From positions 250,001-289,392 of the forward strand of contig NZ_JRKJ01000021.1 in the NCBI RefSeq assembly GCF_000770795.1: a stretch of 39,392 bases of DNA, given 5' to 3'. This DNA comes from Lysobacter dokdonensis DS-58. GTDB lineage: Bacteria; Pseudomonadota; Gammaproteobacteria; Xanthomonadales; Xanthomonadaceae. The translations under genes and the position numbers were made by a program. Each line of letters opens with the position of its first letter. Positions within the stretch are counted from its first letter, which is position 1. Positions 10,458-19,105 of the stretch are shown here, piece after piece. The notes under the pieces are model-generated. The model made no database searches, had not been told where the DNA came from, and saw only the letters and a program-made list of their open reading frames with translations.

Positions 10458-11831
10458 ATGCGCCAGCCCACGTACGCCCTCCTGCTGTTGCTCGCCTCGG
10501 GCTGCGCGTTCGCGCAGGAACCGCCGGCCACCGCCGCGCCGGAGCAACGCGCCGAACAGCAAGTCTCCACCAGCGACGATCCCGACGCCGCCGAAAGCGC
10601 GACGAAGATCCCGCTCGACGAAATCCGTCGCTACGTATGGGTCTACAACGCGGTCAAGGAAGCCTACGTCGATCCGGTGGACGACAAGAAGCTGATGGAT
10701 TCGGCGGTGCGCGGCCTGCTGCTCGATCTCGATCCGCACAGCGCGTACCTCCCCAAGCGCGATGCGCGCGCGTTCGACGAACAGACGCAGGGTGCCTACA
10801 CCGGCGTCGGCGTCGAATTGATGACGCTGCCCGACCGCACGCTCAAGGTCGTCTCGCCGATCGACGACACGCCCGCCGCGCGCGCGGGCATCCAGGCCAA
10901 CGACATCATCATCGCCATCGACGGCAAGTCGGTGTCCGATCGCGACGTCGAGGAGAGCGCGGACGACGACGACGCCGACGGCAACACTGCGCCGCTGCGC
11001 GGGCCGCCTGGCACGAAGGTCGTGCTGACCATCGTGCGCGAGAGCAAGCCCAAGCCGTTCGACGTCACGCTGACGCGCGAACGCATCCGCGTCACCAGCG
11101 TGCGTTCGCGCGCGCTCGAACCGGGCTACGGCTACATCCGCCTGGCGACGTTCCAGGCCGACACCGCCGCGGATTTCTCGCGCGCGCTCGACACGCTCGA
11201 AGCAAGCGGGAAATTGCGCGGCCTGGTGATCGACCTGCGCAGCAACCCCGGCGGCCTGCTCACCGCCGCGGTGCAGATCGCCGACGAATTGCTCGACAAG
11301 GGCAAGATCGTCAGCACGCGCGGCCGCGTGGCGTTGAGCGACGCGGAGTTCAGCGCGACGCCGGGCGACCGCTTGAACGGTGCACCCGTCGTCGTGCTCG
11401 TCGATGCCGGCTCGGCGAGTGCCTCGGAGGTGCTCGCGGGTGCGTTGCGCGACAACGGGCGCGCGCGCGTAGTCGGCAGCCGCACGTTCGGCAAGGGCTC
11501 GGTGCAGACACTGTTGCCGCTCGACAACGGCGATTCGGTGAAGCTCACCACCGCGCGGTATTACACGCCCAGCGGCAAATCGATCCAGGCGCTCGGCATC
11601 CAGCCCGACGTCGTGCTGCGCCCCGCGAAGGGCGCGGTGAACGGCGGCAAGGCCGGCTACAGCGAAGCCACGTTGCCGGGCCACTTGCGCGGCGACGAGG
11701 AAATCGCGGGCGACAACGCGGGCGAAGTGCTCGACGGCGACGCGCCGATCGCCTCCGCGCTCGCCGAGCTCAAGAAGAACGTCGCGATGGCGCCCAAGCC
11801 CGCCGCAGAACCGGCGCCGAAGAAAAACTAG
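10458..11831 (+). CDS. ctpA: carboxyl-terminal processing protease (S41 family)
   Basis: 457 residues from ATG 10458. A signal peptide (cleavage near AFA-Q20) sends it to the periplasm. The PDZ domain spans about 110-205 (GVGVEL, then RAGIQANDIIIAIDGKSV) and the S41 core about 215-390. The catalytic pair is S321 in GSASASEVLAGAL and K346 in TFGKGSVQT, with the 25-residue spacing typical of the family. The PDZ domain carries an unusual acidic insert (EESADDDDADGNTAPL, 165-180) before RGPPGT. The C-terminal ~60 residues are low complexity. Such proteases trim or degrade periplasmic and lipoprotein substrates and in several bacteria control cell-wall hydrolases, which fits its place beside envC. 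An in-frame ATG 48 bases upstream would put an extra segment before the signal peptide and was rejected. Confidence 0.95.
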   Translation: MRQPTYALLLLLASGCAFAQEPPATAAPEQRAEQQVSTSDDPDAAESATKIPLDEIRRYVWVYNAVKEAYVDPVDDKKLMDSAVRGLLLDLDPHSAYLPKRDARAFDEQTQGAYTGVGVELMTLPDRTLKVVSPIDDTPAARAGIQANDIIIAIDGKSVSDRDVEESADDDDADGNTAPLRGPPGTKVVLTIVRESKPKPFDVTLTRERIRVTSVRSRALEPGYGYIRLATFQADTAADFSRALDTLEASGKLRGLVIDLRSNPGGLLTAAVQIADELLDKGKIVSTRGRVALSDAEFSATPGDRLNGAPVVVLVDAGSASASEVLAGALRDNGRARVVGSRTFGKGSVQTLLPLDNGDSVKLTTARYYTPSGKSIQALGIQPDVVLRPAKGAVNGGKAGYSEATLPGHLRGDEEIAGDNAGEVLDGDAPIASALAELKKNVAMAPKPAAEPAPKKN

Positions 11832-12520
11832 TAGCCGCGCTGCCTGCGCAGGCGGCGCGCGATCGCCGCGCGCACCAGGACGGCGAACACCACGCCGAAC
11901 GCGAAGCCCGCCAGGTGCGCCCACCAGGCGACCGCGCCGAGCGTCGGGCCGATGTAGGCGAACACCACCTGCAGCAGCACCCAGATGCCGATCAGCAGCG
12001 AGGCCGGCGCGCGTACGAACTCGAGGAACAACCCGAGCGGCAGCACGACGCCGAGCTTCGCGCGGGGGAACAGCGCGAGATACGCACCGATCACCGCGGA
12101 CACCGCGCCGCTCGCGCCGATGATGATCCGGTCCGGCGCGCCGATGGTCAGCGCCGCCGCCAGGTTCGCCACCGCGCCACCCAGCAGGAACAGGCCCAGG
12201 AACCGCCACGGCCCCATCGCCCGCTCGGCGGGCAGCCCGAAGATCAGCAGGAACACCAGGTTGCCGACCAGATGGGCCCAGTCGGCGTGGAGGAACAGGG
12301 CCGTGACCAGCCGCAGGGCGCGCCCGTCCTGGAAGGCCGCGGGCCACGCATCGGGCGAGAGGAACCCGCCGGACAGCGCGCCCCAGCCCTGCACCAGGGC
12401 CCGTTGCTCGCCGCTGGTGCCGGCCGTCGCCCACACGAAGGCGGCCGACAGCAACGCCACCAGCACGGGCGTGGCCCAGCGCAGTCCGCTCTTCTGGCGG
12501 GTAGGGAGGGAAACGAACAT
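11828..12520 (-). CDS. rhomboid-family intramembrane serine protease
   Basis: 230 residues with about six membrane helices. The catalytic pair is S137 in IIGASGAVSAVIG and H202 in WWAHLAGFAFG; the conserved HADWAHLVGNLVFLLIFG (78-95) supplies H83 and N87 of the oxyanion region. Rhomboids cut substrate proteins inside or next to the membrane; the substrate here is unknown. Its stop codon and the ctpA stop share the palindrome CTAG at 11828-11831, so the two genes overlap tail to tail by four bases with no terminator between them. Confidence 0.94.
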   Translation of the reverse strand: MFVSLPTRQKSGLRWATPVLVALLSAAFVWATAGTSGEQRALVQGWGALSGGFLSPDAWPAAFQDGRALRLVTALFLHADWAHLVGNLVFLLIFGLPAERAMGPWRFLGLFLLGGAVANLAAALTIGAPDRIIIGASGAVSAVIGAYLALFPRAKLGVVLPLGLFLEFVRAPASLLIGIWVLLQVVFAYIGPTLGAVAWWAHLAGFAFGVVFAVLVRAAIARRLRRQRGY

Positions 12521-12547
12521 GGCCGGTCCATCCTACGGCGAAAAAAG

Positions 12548-12561
12548 CGAACGAGCGTTCG
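12548..12561. promoter_or_regulatory. palindromic operator candidate between rhomboid gene and fadL
   Basis: A 14-bp perfect inverted repeat, CGAACG-AG-CGTTCG, lies in the 195-bp region between the divergent rhomboid and fadL genes, 36 bp upstream of the putative fadL -35 hexamer. Its form (GAACG-N2-CGTTC) resembles operators of TetR-family regulators, several of which control fatty-acid genes. No regulator gene lies nearby, so the assignment is inference. Confidence 0.5.
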
Positions 12562-12583
12562 TTACGAAATGGGGAGTACCTCG

Positions 12584-12613
12584 TTAGCAACAAGTTAACG
12601 ACTTGTGTATCTT
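12584..12613 (+). promoter_or_regulatory. putative fadL promoter
   Basis: TTAGCA (12584-12589), an 18-base spacer and TATCTT (12608-12613) fit a sigma-70 promoter. A short inverted repeat, CAAGT-TAACG-ACTTG (12591-12605), sits inside the spacer and could bind a repressor. The transcript would have an untranslated leader of about 95 bases. Confidence 0.45.
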
Positions 12614-12715
12614 CCCTACGGCGTCGTACGTCGGGAGGGGTTCCGGCACGCGCCGGTGCAGGCCGCAGAGCCTCCCGAGCCCAAAACAAAAATTCGTCAC
12701 CGGAGACAACACGCA

Positions 12716-14104
12716 ATGCAAACGAACACCGTCATCCGCATCTCCGCACTCGCGCTCGCCGTCGCGGGCGGTCTTGCGTTCGGCCAGGCGCACGCGTCGG
12801 GCTTCCAGCTGAAGGAAAACAGCGTCAAGGCGATGGGCCGCGCATTCGCCGGCAGCGCCGCCGCCAGCGGCGACGCCTCGGTCGTCGCCAACAACCCGGC
12901 CGCCATGTCGACGTTCAAGAAGTCCGCCGTGCAGGCCGACGTCACCATCGTCGACCTCAAGGCCGACTTCACCGGTGGCGGCCTCGCCGCCGCGGGTTCG
13001 CCGCTGCAGCAGCCGCTGCGCGGTGGCAACGGCGGCAACGCCGGCGACACCACGCCGATCCCGGCGCTCTCCGCGATCTTCCCGCTGGGCGATTCCGGCG
13101 TGACCGTCGGCGCCATGGTCAGCGCGCCGTTCGGCCTGAAGACCGAATACGAACCCACCTGGGTCGGCCGCTACACCGCGATCAAGTCGGAAGTGAAGAC
13201 CGTCGACCTGACGCTTGCCGCGTCGTTCGATTTCGGCAGCGACGTCTCCTTCGGCCTCGGCCTGGTGTACGAGCGCGCCGAAGCCACGCTGTCGAAGGCC
13301 ATCGACTTCGGTTCGCGCATCTGCTCGATCAACGTCGCGCTGTGCGTCACGCCGAACCCGGTCGCCGCGCCGTACGGCCCGCAGAAGAATGACGGCACGA
13401 TCGAGGTGACCGGCGACGACACCGGCATCGGCTGGATCGCCGGCATGCACATCCACCCGAACGAAAACTTCGCGCTGGGCTTCTCGCACCGCTCGGAGAT
13501 CAGCCACGACATCGCGGGCACGGCCGATTTCACGGTGCCGGCCAACGTTTCGCCGCTGCTCGCCGTCGGCGCGCCGGGCCAGTTCGTCGACACGGGCGGT
13601 GGCGCGTCGCTGACGACGCCATCGGTCGACACGATCTCGGTCAGCTACGGCGTCACCGACAACTTCACGCTGCTCGGTGACTGGTCGTACACGCAGTGGT
13701 CCTCGCTGCAGGAAGTCGCGATCACCTTCCAGAACCCGCGCCAGCAGCCCAACCCGGCCGTGGAAGAGTTCGAGTGGTCCGACACCTCGTTCTGGTCGCT
13801 GGGCGCCGAGTACGCACTGAACGACCAGTGGACGTTCCGCGCCGGTTACGCGCAGGACCAGTCGCCGACGAAGAACGAAACCCGCACGCCGCGCCTGCCC
13901 GACGCCGATCGCCAGTGGCTCTCCATCGGCGCCACCTGGGCCCCGAGCGAGCATTGGGAAATCAGCGCCGGCTACACCCGCATCGAGACGGACGACCCGA
14001 CGGTCGCCCTGGCCCCGTCGCTCGCGACGAGCGGCTCGACGCTGGTCGGCGAGTACGACGCCAACGTGAACCTGTGGGGCCTGTCGGGCCAGTACAAGTT
14101 CTAA
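12716..14104 (+). CDS. fadL: OmpP1/FadL-family outer-membrane transporter
   Basis: 462 residues, matching the length of FadL/TodX channels that carry long-chain fatty acids or other hydrophobic compounds across the outer membrane. The signal peptide ends at AHA-S28 and the mature N-terminus SGFQLKENSVKAMGRAFAG is the plug-domain signature; VVANNPAAMSTF is the conserved NPA motif of the hatch. The rest alternates strands of a beta-barrel and ends in a terminal aromatic (QYKF), as outer-membrane proteins do for Bam recognition. The ATG was chosen over an upstream TTG-type frame opening because it starts the signal peptide and has CCGGAG about 11 bases before. The gene has its own promoter region and terminator. 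The exact substrate is not readable. Confidence 0.94.
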   Translation: MQTNTVIRISALALAVAGGLAFGQAHASGFQLKENSVKAMGRAFAGSAAASGDASVVANNPAAMSTFKKSAVQADVTIVDLKADFTGGGLAAAGSPLQQPLRGGNGGNAGDTTPIPALSAIFPLGDSGVTVGAMVSAPFGLKTEYEPTWVGRYTAIKSEVKTVDLTLAASFDFGSDVSFGLGLVYERAEATLSKAIDFGSRICSINVALCVTPNPVAAPYGPQKNDGTIEVTGDDTGIGWIAGMHIHPNENFALGFSHRSEISHDIAGTADFTVPANVSPLLAVGAPGQFVDTGGGASLTTPSVDTISVSYGVTDNFTLLGDWSYTQWSSLQEVAITFQNPRQQPNPAVEEFEWSDTSFWSLGAEYALNDQWTFRAGYAQDQSPTKNETRTPRLPDADRQWLSIGATWAPSEHWEISAGYTRIETDDPTVALAPSLATSGSTLVGEYDANVNLWGLSGQYKF

Positions 14105-14127
14105 TCAGCGTCTGCGTCATTGGAAAG

Positions 14128-14158
14128 AAAAAAGCCCCGCGAAAGCGGGGCTTTTTTT
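14128..14158. terminator. bidirectional terminator between fadL and putA
   Basis: The stem GCCCCGC (14134-14140), loop GAAA, GCGGGGC (14145-14151) is flanked by six A bases on the left and seven T bases on the right. It lies 23 bp after fadL and 15 bp before the end of putA, and can end both convergent transcripts. Confidence 0.95.
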
Positions 14159-14172
14159 GTGCGCGTCGGGGA

Positions 14173-17100
14173 TTACTCGCCCAAGGTCAGCAACGACGCA
14201 TTGCCACCCGCCGCCGTCGTGTTCACCGTCACCGTCTTCTCCGTGCCGAAGCGCGGCAGGTAGTGCGGGCCGCCGGCCTTCGGGCCGGTGCCGCTCAATC
14301 CCTGGCCACCGAAGGGCTGCACGCCGACGACTGCGCCGATCTGGTTGCGGTTGACGTACGCGTTGCCCACTTTGATGCGCGCGATGATGTGCTCGATCGT
14401 CTCGTCGATGCGCGAGTGGATGCCGAGCGTCAGGCCGTAGCCGGTCGCGTTGATCGCGTCGATCACCTTGTCGAGCTCGTTGCCCTTCCACCGCACGACG
14501 TGCAGCGCGGGGCCGAAGACTTCCTTGTGCAGGCGGTCGATCGAATCGATCTCGAAGGCCACCGGCGCGAAGAACGTGCCGTGCTCGGTCGCCGCGTCCA
14601 TCTTCGCCTCGGCGATCAGCTTCGCTTCGCCGCGCATGCGCTTGCCGTGTTCTTCCAGCATGCAGAAGGCATCGGTGTCGATCACCGGGCCGACGTCGGT
14701 CGACAGAAGGCCCGGGTCGCCGACCTGCAACTCCGCCATCGCACCGGCGAGCATCGCAATCGTCTTGTCGGCGATGTCGTCCTGCACGAACAGCACGCGC
14801 GCGGCCGAGCACCGCTGGCCCGCCGACGTGAACGCCGAGGACATCGCGTCCTTGATCAGCTGTTCCGGCAACGCGGACGAGTCGCCGATGAGCGCATTCT
14901 GCCCGCCCGTTTCCGCGATCAGCACGCCGATGGCGGCGTCGCGCGCCGCGAGCGCGCGATTGATCGCGCGCGCCGTATCGGTGGAACCGGTGAACGCAAC
15001 GCCGGCCACGCGCGGATCCTTCGTCAGCGCCGCGCCCACCGTCGCGCCGTCGCCCGGCAGGAACTGCACGACCTTCTCGGGCACGCCCGCTTCGTGCAGC
15101 AGCTTCACCGCGTAGTAGCCGATGATGTTGGTCTGTTCCGCGGGCTTGGCGATCACGCTGTTGCCGGCGGCGAGCGCGGCGGCGACCTGGCCGAGGAAAA
15201 TCGCGAGCGGGAAATTCCACGGCGAGATGCAGACGAACACGCCGCGGCCCTGCAAGCGCAGCTCGTTCGATTCACCGGTCGGGCCCGGGAGCTTTTCCGG
15301 ATGCGCGAACAGCTTGCGCGCCTGTCCGGCGTAGTAACGCAGGAAGTCGACGGCTTCGCGCACTTCGGCGACGCCGTCGGGAATCGTCTTGCCCGCTTCC
15401 TTCGTGCACATCGCCATGAACTGCGGCATGCGTTGTTCGAGCAGCGTGGCCGCGTGTTCGAGGATCGCCGCGCGCGAAGCGGCCGGCGTGGCATCCCACG
15501 CGGGCTGCGCGTCGACGGCGTTGCGCAGCGCCTGTTCGACGGTCGCGGCATCCGCCGCGCGCCACGTGCCGACCTGTTCGCGGCGGTCGGCCGGATTGGT
15601 CACGGAGATGTCGGCGCCGGCGGGGTTCGCGCCCGGCACCAGCGGCATGGCGCGCCACTTGCCGTCGACGGCGGCGTTGACTTGTTCGGCGAGGGTGCGC
15701 AGCTGCGCGTCGTTGGCGAGATTGATGCCCATGGAATTGTCTCGTTCGTCGGCGACATCGGCCGCCTGGCTGCGATACACGTCGCGCGGCAGCGGAATGC
15801 GCGGATGCGGAATGGAATCGAACGCGTCGACCGTTTCGACCGGATCGCGGATCAGGTCGTCGATGGCGACGTCCTCGTCGGTGATGCGGTTGACGAAGCT
15901 CGAATTGGCGCCGTTTTCCAGCAGGCGGCGCACGAGGTAGGGCAGCAGGTCTTCGTGCGAACCGACCGGCGCGTACACGCGGCACGGCACGTCGAGGCGA
16001 TCGGCCGGCACGACTTCGGCGTACAGGTCGTCGCCCATGCCGTGCAACTTCTGGAACTCGAAATTCCGGCGCTCCGCGCCACCGCGCGCGAGGCGATGGA
16101 TCGCCGCGATCGTGTGCGCGTTGTGCGTGGCGAACATCGGATAGATCGCATCGGACGCGGCGAGCATGCGGCGCGCGTTGGCGAGGTAGCTGACGTCGGT
16201 GTTCGGCTTGCGCGTGAACACCGGATAGCCCGCTTGCCCGTCGACCTGCGCGCGCTTGACCTCGCTGTCCCAGTAGGCGCCCTTGACCAGGCGTACGGGA
16301 ATGCGGCGGCCGGTGCGGCGCGCGAGGTCGGCGAGCCAGTCGATCACGAACGGCGCGCGCTTCTGGTAGGCCTGCACGGCGAGGCCGTAGCCTTCCCAGC
16401 CGTCGAGCGATTTGTCTTCGTAGGCCGCGCCGATGACGTCGAGCGAGAGCTCGAGGCGGTCGGCTTCCTCGGCATCGATGGTGAAACCGATGCCGTAGGA
16501 CTTGGCGAGCTGCGCCAGCTCGAGCACGCGCGGCACGAGTTCGCGCATCACGCGTGCGCGCTTGGCCAACTCGTAGCGGGGATGCAGCGCGGAGAGCTTC
16601 ACCGAGATCGACGGCGCGGCGAAGACGTCGGTGCCGACGAAGTTGCCGCTCGTGCCGATCGCCTTGATCGCCTCGCGATAGGCGCCGAGGTAACGCAGCG
16701 CGTCCTGCGTGGTCAGCGCGCCCTCGCCGAGCATGTCGAACGAATAGCGATAGGCCGCGTTGGCGCCCTTGCGCGAACGCGCGAGCGCCTCGCCGATGGT
16801 GCGGCCCATGACGAACTGGTGGCCCATGATGCGCATTGCCTGCCGCACCGCGAGGCGCACCACGGGTTCGCCGATCCGGCCGACCAGCCGCTTGAAGGCG
16901 TTGTGGACGTCGCGCTTGGTGTCGTCGGCCAGGTCGACGAGGTGGCCGGTGAGCATCAGGCCCCAGGTCGATGCGTTCACGAGGATCGAATCGGACTGGC
17001 CCATGTGCCGCTTCCAGTCGGCTTCGCCGAGCTTGTCGCGGATGAGCTTGTCGGCGGTGTCCTGGTCGGGGATGCGCAGCAGCGCCTCGGCCACGCACAT

Positions 17101-17391
17101 CAGCAGCACGCCTTCCTCGCTGCCGAGGTCGTACTGCCGCATGAAGGCTTCGATGGCGCCCTGGTCCTCGGCGCGGGCGCGCACGCGGCGCACGAGGTCC
17201 GCGGCGGTGGCCTGGATGGCGGTGCGGTCGGCCTCGGGCTGGCGCGCATCGGCGAGCAGTTCGCGCACATGGTCGGTTTCGTCGCGCACCCAGGCGGCCG
17301 TGATGGCGGCGCGGAGCGGAGCGGGGGACGCCGGCAATTCCGGCGAGAGCAACGGCGCATCGGCCGTCGCGGGGAGGGGAAGCGAATTCAT
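14173..17391 (-). CDS. putA: bifunctional proline dehydrogenase / L-glutamate gamma-semialdehyde dehydrogenase
   Basis: 1072 residues. PutA oxidises proline to glutamate in two steps, passing electrons to the quinone pool through FAD and then to NAD. The N-terminal arm and alpha domain (about 10-125) are followed by the FAD-dependent PRODH barrel (about 150-450; conserved KLSALHPRYE, LVKGAYWDSEVKRAQ, FATHNAHTIAAI, EFQKLHGMG, RVYAPVG) and the aldehyde dehydrogenase (about 560-1040; ISPWNFPLAIF, FTGSTDTAR). Catalytic residues of the latter are E827 in AETGGQNA and C861 in SAGQRCSAARVL. The ribbon-helix-helix DNA-binding domain of enterobacterial PutA is absent, so it should not repress its own gene. 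ATG 17391 is preferred; an open extension of 23 codons upstream has no start of merit. No good ribosome-binding site is visible. Confidence 0.97.
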   Translation of the reverse strand: MNSLPLPATADAPLLSPELPASPAPLRAAITAAWVRDETDHVRELLADARQPEADRTAIQATAADLVRRVRARAEDQGAIEAFMRQYDLGSEEGVLLMCVAEALLRIPDQDTADKLIRDKLGEADWKRHMGQSDSILVNASTWGLMLTGHLVDLADDTKRDVHNAFKRLVGRIGEPVVRLAVRQAMRIMGHQFVMGRTIGEALARSRKGANAAYRYSFDMLGEGALTTQDALRYLGAYREAIKAIGTSGNFVGTDVFAAPSISVKLSALHPRYELAKRARVMRELVPRVLELAQLAKSYGIGFTIDAEEADRLELSLDVIGAAYEDKSLDGWEGYGLAVQAYQKRAPFVIDWLADLARRTGRRIPVRLVKGAYWDSEVKRAQVDGQAGYPVFTRKPNTDVSYLANARRMLAASDAIYPMFATHNAHTIAAIHRLARGGAERRNFEFQKLHGMGDDLYAEVVPADRLDVPCRVYAPVGSHEDLLPYLVRRLLENGANSSFVNRITDEDVAIDDLIRDPVETVDAFDSIPHPRIPLPRDVYRSQAADVADERDNSMGINLANDAQLRTLAEQVNAAVDGKWRAMPLVPGANPAGADISVTNPADRREQVGTWRAADAATVEQALRNAVDAQPAWDATPAASRAAILEHAATLLEQRMPQFMAMCTKEAGKTIPDGVAEVREAVDFLRYYAGQARKLFAHPEKLPGPTGESNELRLQGRGVFVCISPWNFPLAIFLGQVAAALAAGNSVIAKPAEQTNIIGYYAVKLLHEAGVPEKVVQFLPGDGATVGAALTKDPRVAGVAFTGSTDTARAINRALAARDAAIGVLIAETGGQNALIGDSSALPEQLIKDAMSSAFTSAGQRCSAARVLFVQDDIADKTIAMLAGAMAELQVGDPGLLSTDVGPVIDTDAFCMLEEHGKRMRGEAKLIAEAKMDAATEHGTFFAPVAFEIDSIDRLHKEVFGPALHVVRWKGNELDKVIDAINATGYGLTLGIHSRIDETIEHIIARIKVGNAYVNRNQIGAVVGVQPFGGQGLSGTGPKAGGPHYLPRFGTEKTVTVNTTAAGGNASLLTLGE

Positions 17392-17449
17392 CGGGCCCGC
17401 GTATGAACGTGGCGAGCCGCATAGTGTAGCGGCGCGCACGCTGCGCGGC

Positions 17450-17479
17450 TTGCCCCGCATGGTCGCCGGGGGCTACCAT
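17450..17479 (+). promoter_or_regulatory. putative promoter of the cytochrome oxidase cluster
   Basis: TTGCCC (17450-17455), an 18-base spacer and TACCAT (17474-17479) lie about 50 bases before the DUF2244 start, in the region shared with the divergent putA gene. On the minus strand TACACT (17428-17423) may be the putA -10 element. Confidence 0.4.
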
Positions 17480-17527
17480 TTCGCGCTTTCCGCAGCCGGT
17501 TTTGCGTCACGCCGGTTGCGGTCCGGA

Positions 17528-18007
17528 ATGATCGAGATGGTGTCGTCGGGGGTCGGGACGGGTGCGCAACTGCGGTTGCGTCCGCCGCGGGCGCTGACGG
17601 CCCGGCAGTTCCTCGCCCTGTTCGCTTCCCTGGCCGCCGCGATGTGGCTGGTCGCGGGCCTGGGGTGGTGGGGCGGCAACGTCTTCGCCCCCGCGTTCGC
17701 GCTGCTCGACAGCGCGCTCGTGGCGGTGGCACTGCGATGGCTGTGGCGGCTGGGAGAGCGCCGCGAGGTCATTTCGATCGGGCCGGAAGCGGTCGAGGTC
17801 TGGAGGTCGGCACAGCCGGCGCCCGCGTTCCGCGCGCATCCGGTCTGGGTGCGGCTGGACGTCGAAGGCGACGGTGAGTCGGTCGTGCTGTCTTCCAGCG
17901 GAGTCCGCTGCGAGGTCGGCGCCTTCCTCGGCCCGGGTGAACGGAAACAACTCGCGCAGCGCCTCCGGGCCCTGCTCGAGGCCAGCCGGGCGCCACCGAC
18001 GTCATGA
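17528..18007 (+). CDS. DUF2244 family membrane protein
   Basis: 159 residues, with two membrane helices (about 32-50 and 55-75) and a soluble C-terminal part with EVISIGPEAVEVWR and PVWVRLDVEG, the layout of DUF2244 proteins. No biochemical function is established. DUF2244 genes commonly sit just before ctaC in proteobacterial oxidase clusters, as here (34 bp gap), which suggests a role with the oxidase. ATG 17528 was chosen; ATG 17537 (three codons shorter) has GGA better spaced before it and is equally possible. Confidence 0.85.
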   Translation: MIEMVSSGVGTGAQLRLRPPRALTARQFLALFASLAAAMWLVAGLGWWGGNVFAPAFALLDSALVAVALRWLWRLGERREVISIGPEAVEVWRSAQPAPAFRAHPVWVRLDVEGDGESVVLSSSGVRCEVGAFLGPGERKQLAQRLRALLEASRAPPTS

Positions 18008-18041
18008 CACGACATTGCATTCAGCTGCGGGGCTCGAACCG

Positions 18042-19046
18042 ATGAAAGCAGGCTTCAATTCCACCGGCGCCAAGGCATTCGCCTCCCGTGCGGCCGTCGC
18101 GGCGTTCGCGCTCCTGGCGTCGCTCTCGGCGTTCGCGCAATCGGCCGCCGAGCCGTCCTCGCCGCATCCGTGGCAGCTCAACATGCGCGAGGGCGTCACG
18201 CACTCCTCGAGGATGGCGTACGAAGCCCACATGGTCGCCCTGTGGATCTGCGTGATCATCGGCCTGGTGGTGTTCGGCGCGATGTTCTACGCGATGTTCA
18301 AGTTCCGGAAGTCGAAGGGCGCGGTGCCGGACACCAGCTTCACGCACAGCACAAAGCTGGAGATCGTGTGGACGCTCGTCCCGGTCATCCTGCTCGTGGG
18401 CATGGCGTGGCCGGCCACCGCCAAGCTCATCGCGATGTACGACACCCGCAACTCCGAGATGACCATCAAGGTCACCGGCTACCAGTGGATGTGGAAGTAC
18501 GAATACCTGGGCGAAAACGTCGAGTTCACCAGCCGCCTGGCCAAGTCCAGCGACGCGATGCGCCAGAGCAAGCAGGTGCCGTCCTGGACCAACGAAGCCG
18601 ACCGCAACTACCTGCTCGACGTCGACAACGTCCTCGTCGTGCCGGTGAATACCAAGATCCGTTTCGTGATCACCGCCGACGACGTCATCCACGCCTGGTG
18701 GGTGCCCTCGCTGGGCTGGAAGCAGGACGCGATCCCCGGGATCATCAACGAAGCCTGGACCGACATCGACACCCCCGGCATCTACCGCGGCCAGTGCGCG
18801 GAGCTGTGCGGCAAGGACCACGGCTTCATGCCGATCGTCGTGAAGGCGGTTTCCAAGGTCGAATACCAGCGCTGGCTCGCCGAGCAGAAGGCGAAGAATC
18901 CGGCCAACGCATCGCCGGCCGCCGCGCAGGCCACCGCCGTGGACGCCATCCAGGCTTCGCCGCAGGGCATCGCCCCGCGCCAGCCGGCCACGCCGGATCC
19001 CAGCAACACGCCGACGCCCGAGAAAGCCGAGCCCGTGACGCACTGA
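18042..19046 (+). CDS. ctaC: cytochrome c oxidase subunit II
   Basis: 334 residues. After a signal sequence (FAQ-S34) there are two membrane helices (about 65-88 and 106-126) and a periplasmic cupredoxin domain. All CuA ligands are present: H217 in DVIHAWW, then C252, E254, C256, H260 and M263 in CAELCGKDHGFM, so it takes electrons from cytochrome c rather than quinol. WMWKYEY (149-155) is the aromatic electron-entry region. A Pro/Ala-rich tail of about 50 residues (285-334) extends past the core without a cytochrome c domain. The start is supported by the signal sequence although the ribosome-binding site is weak. Confidence 0.98.
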   Translation: MKAGFNSTGAKAFASRAAVAAFALLASLSAFAQSAAEPSSPHPWQLNMREGVTHSSRMAYEAHMVALWICVIIGLVVFGAMFYAMFKFRKSKGAVPDTSFTHSTKLEIVWTLVPVILLVGMAWPATAKLIAMYDTRNSEMTIKVTGYQWMWKYEYLGENVEFTSRLAKSSDAMRQSKQVPSWTNEADRNYLLDVDNVLVVPVNTKIRFVITADDVIHAWWVPSLGWKQDAIPGIINEAWTDIDTPGIYRGQCAELCGKDHGFMPIVVKAVSKVEYQRWLAEQKAKNPANASPAAAQATAVDAIQASPQGIAPRQPATPDPSNTPTPEKAEPVTH

Positions 19047-19105
19047 CGCGCACGCACCGGTCCTCGACTTTCCCACGCACTCACACGCATTACCTGAGGT
19101 AGGCC

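Noticed and set aside
13696-17406. A 1236-codon open frame on the plus strand opposite putA
   Set aside because: It is the Arg/Ala/His-rich mirror of a real GC-rich gene; PutA on the minus strand has full catalytic motifs in the same place.
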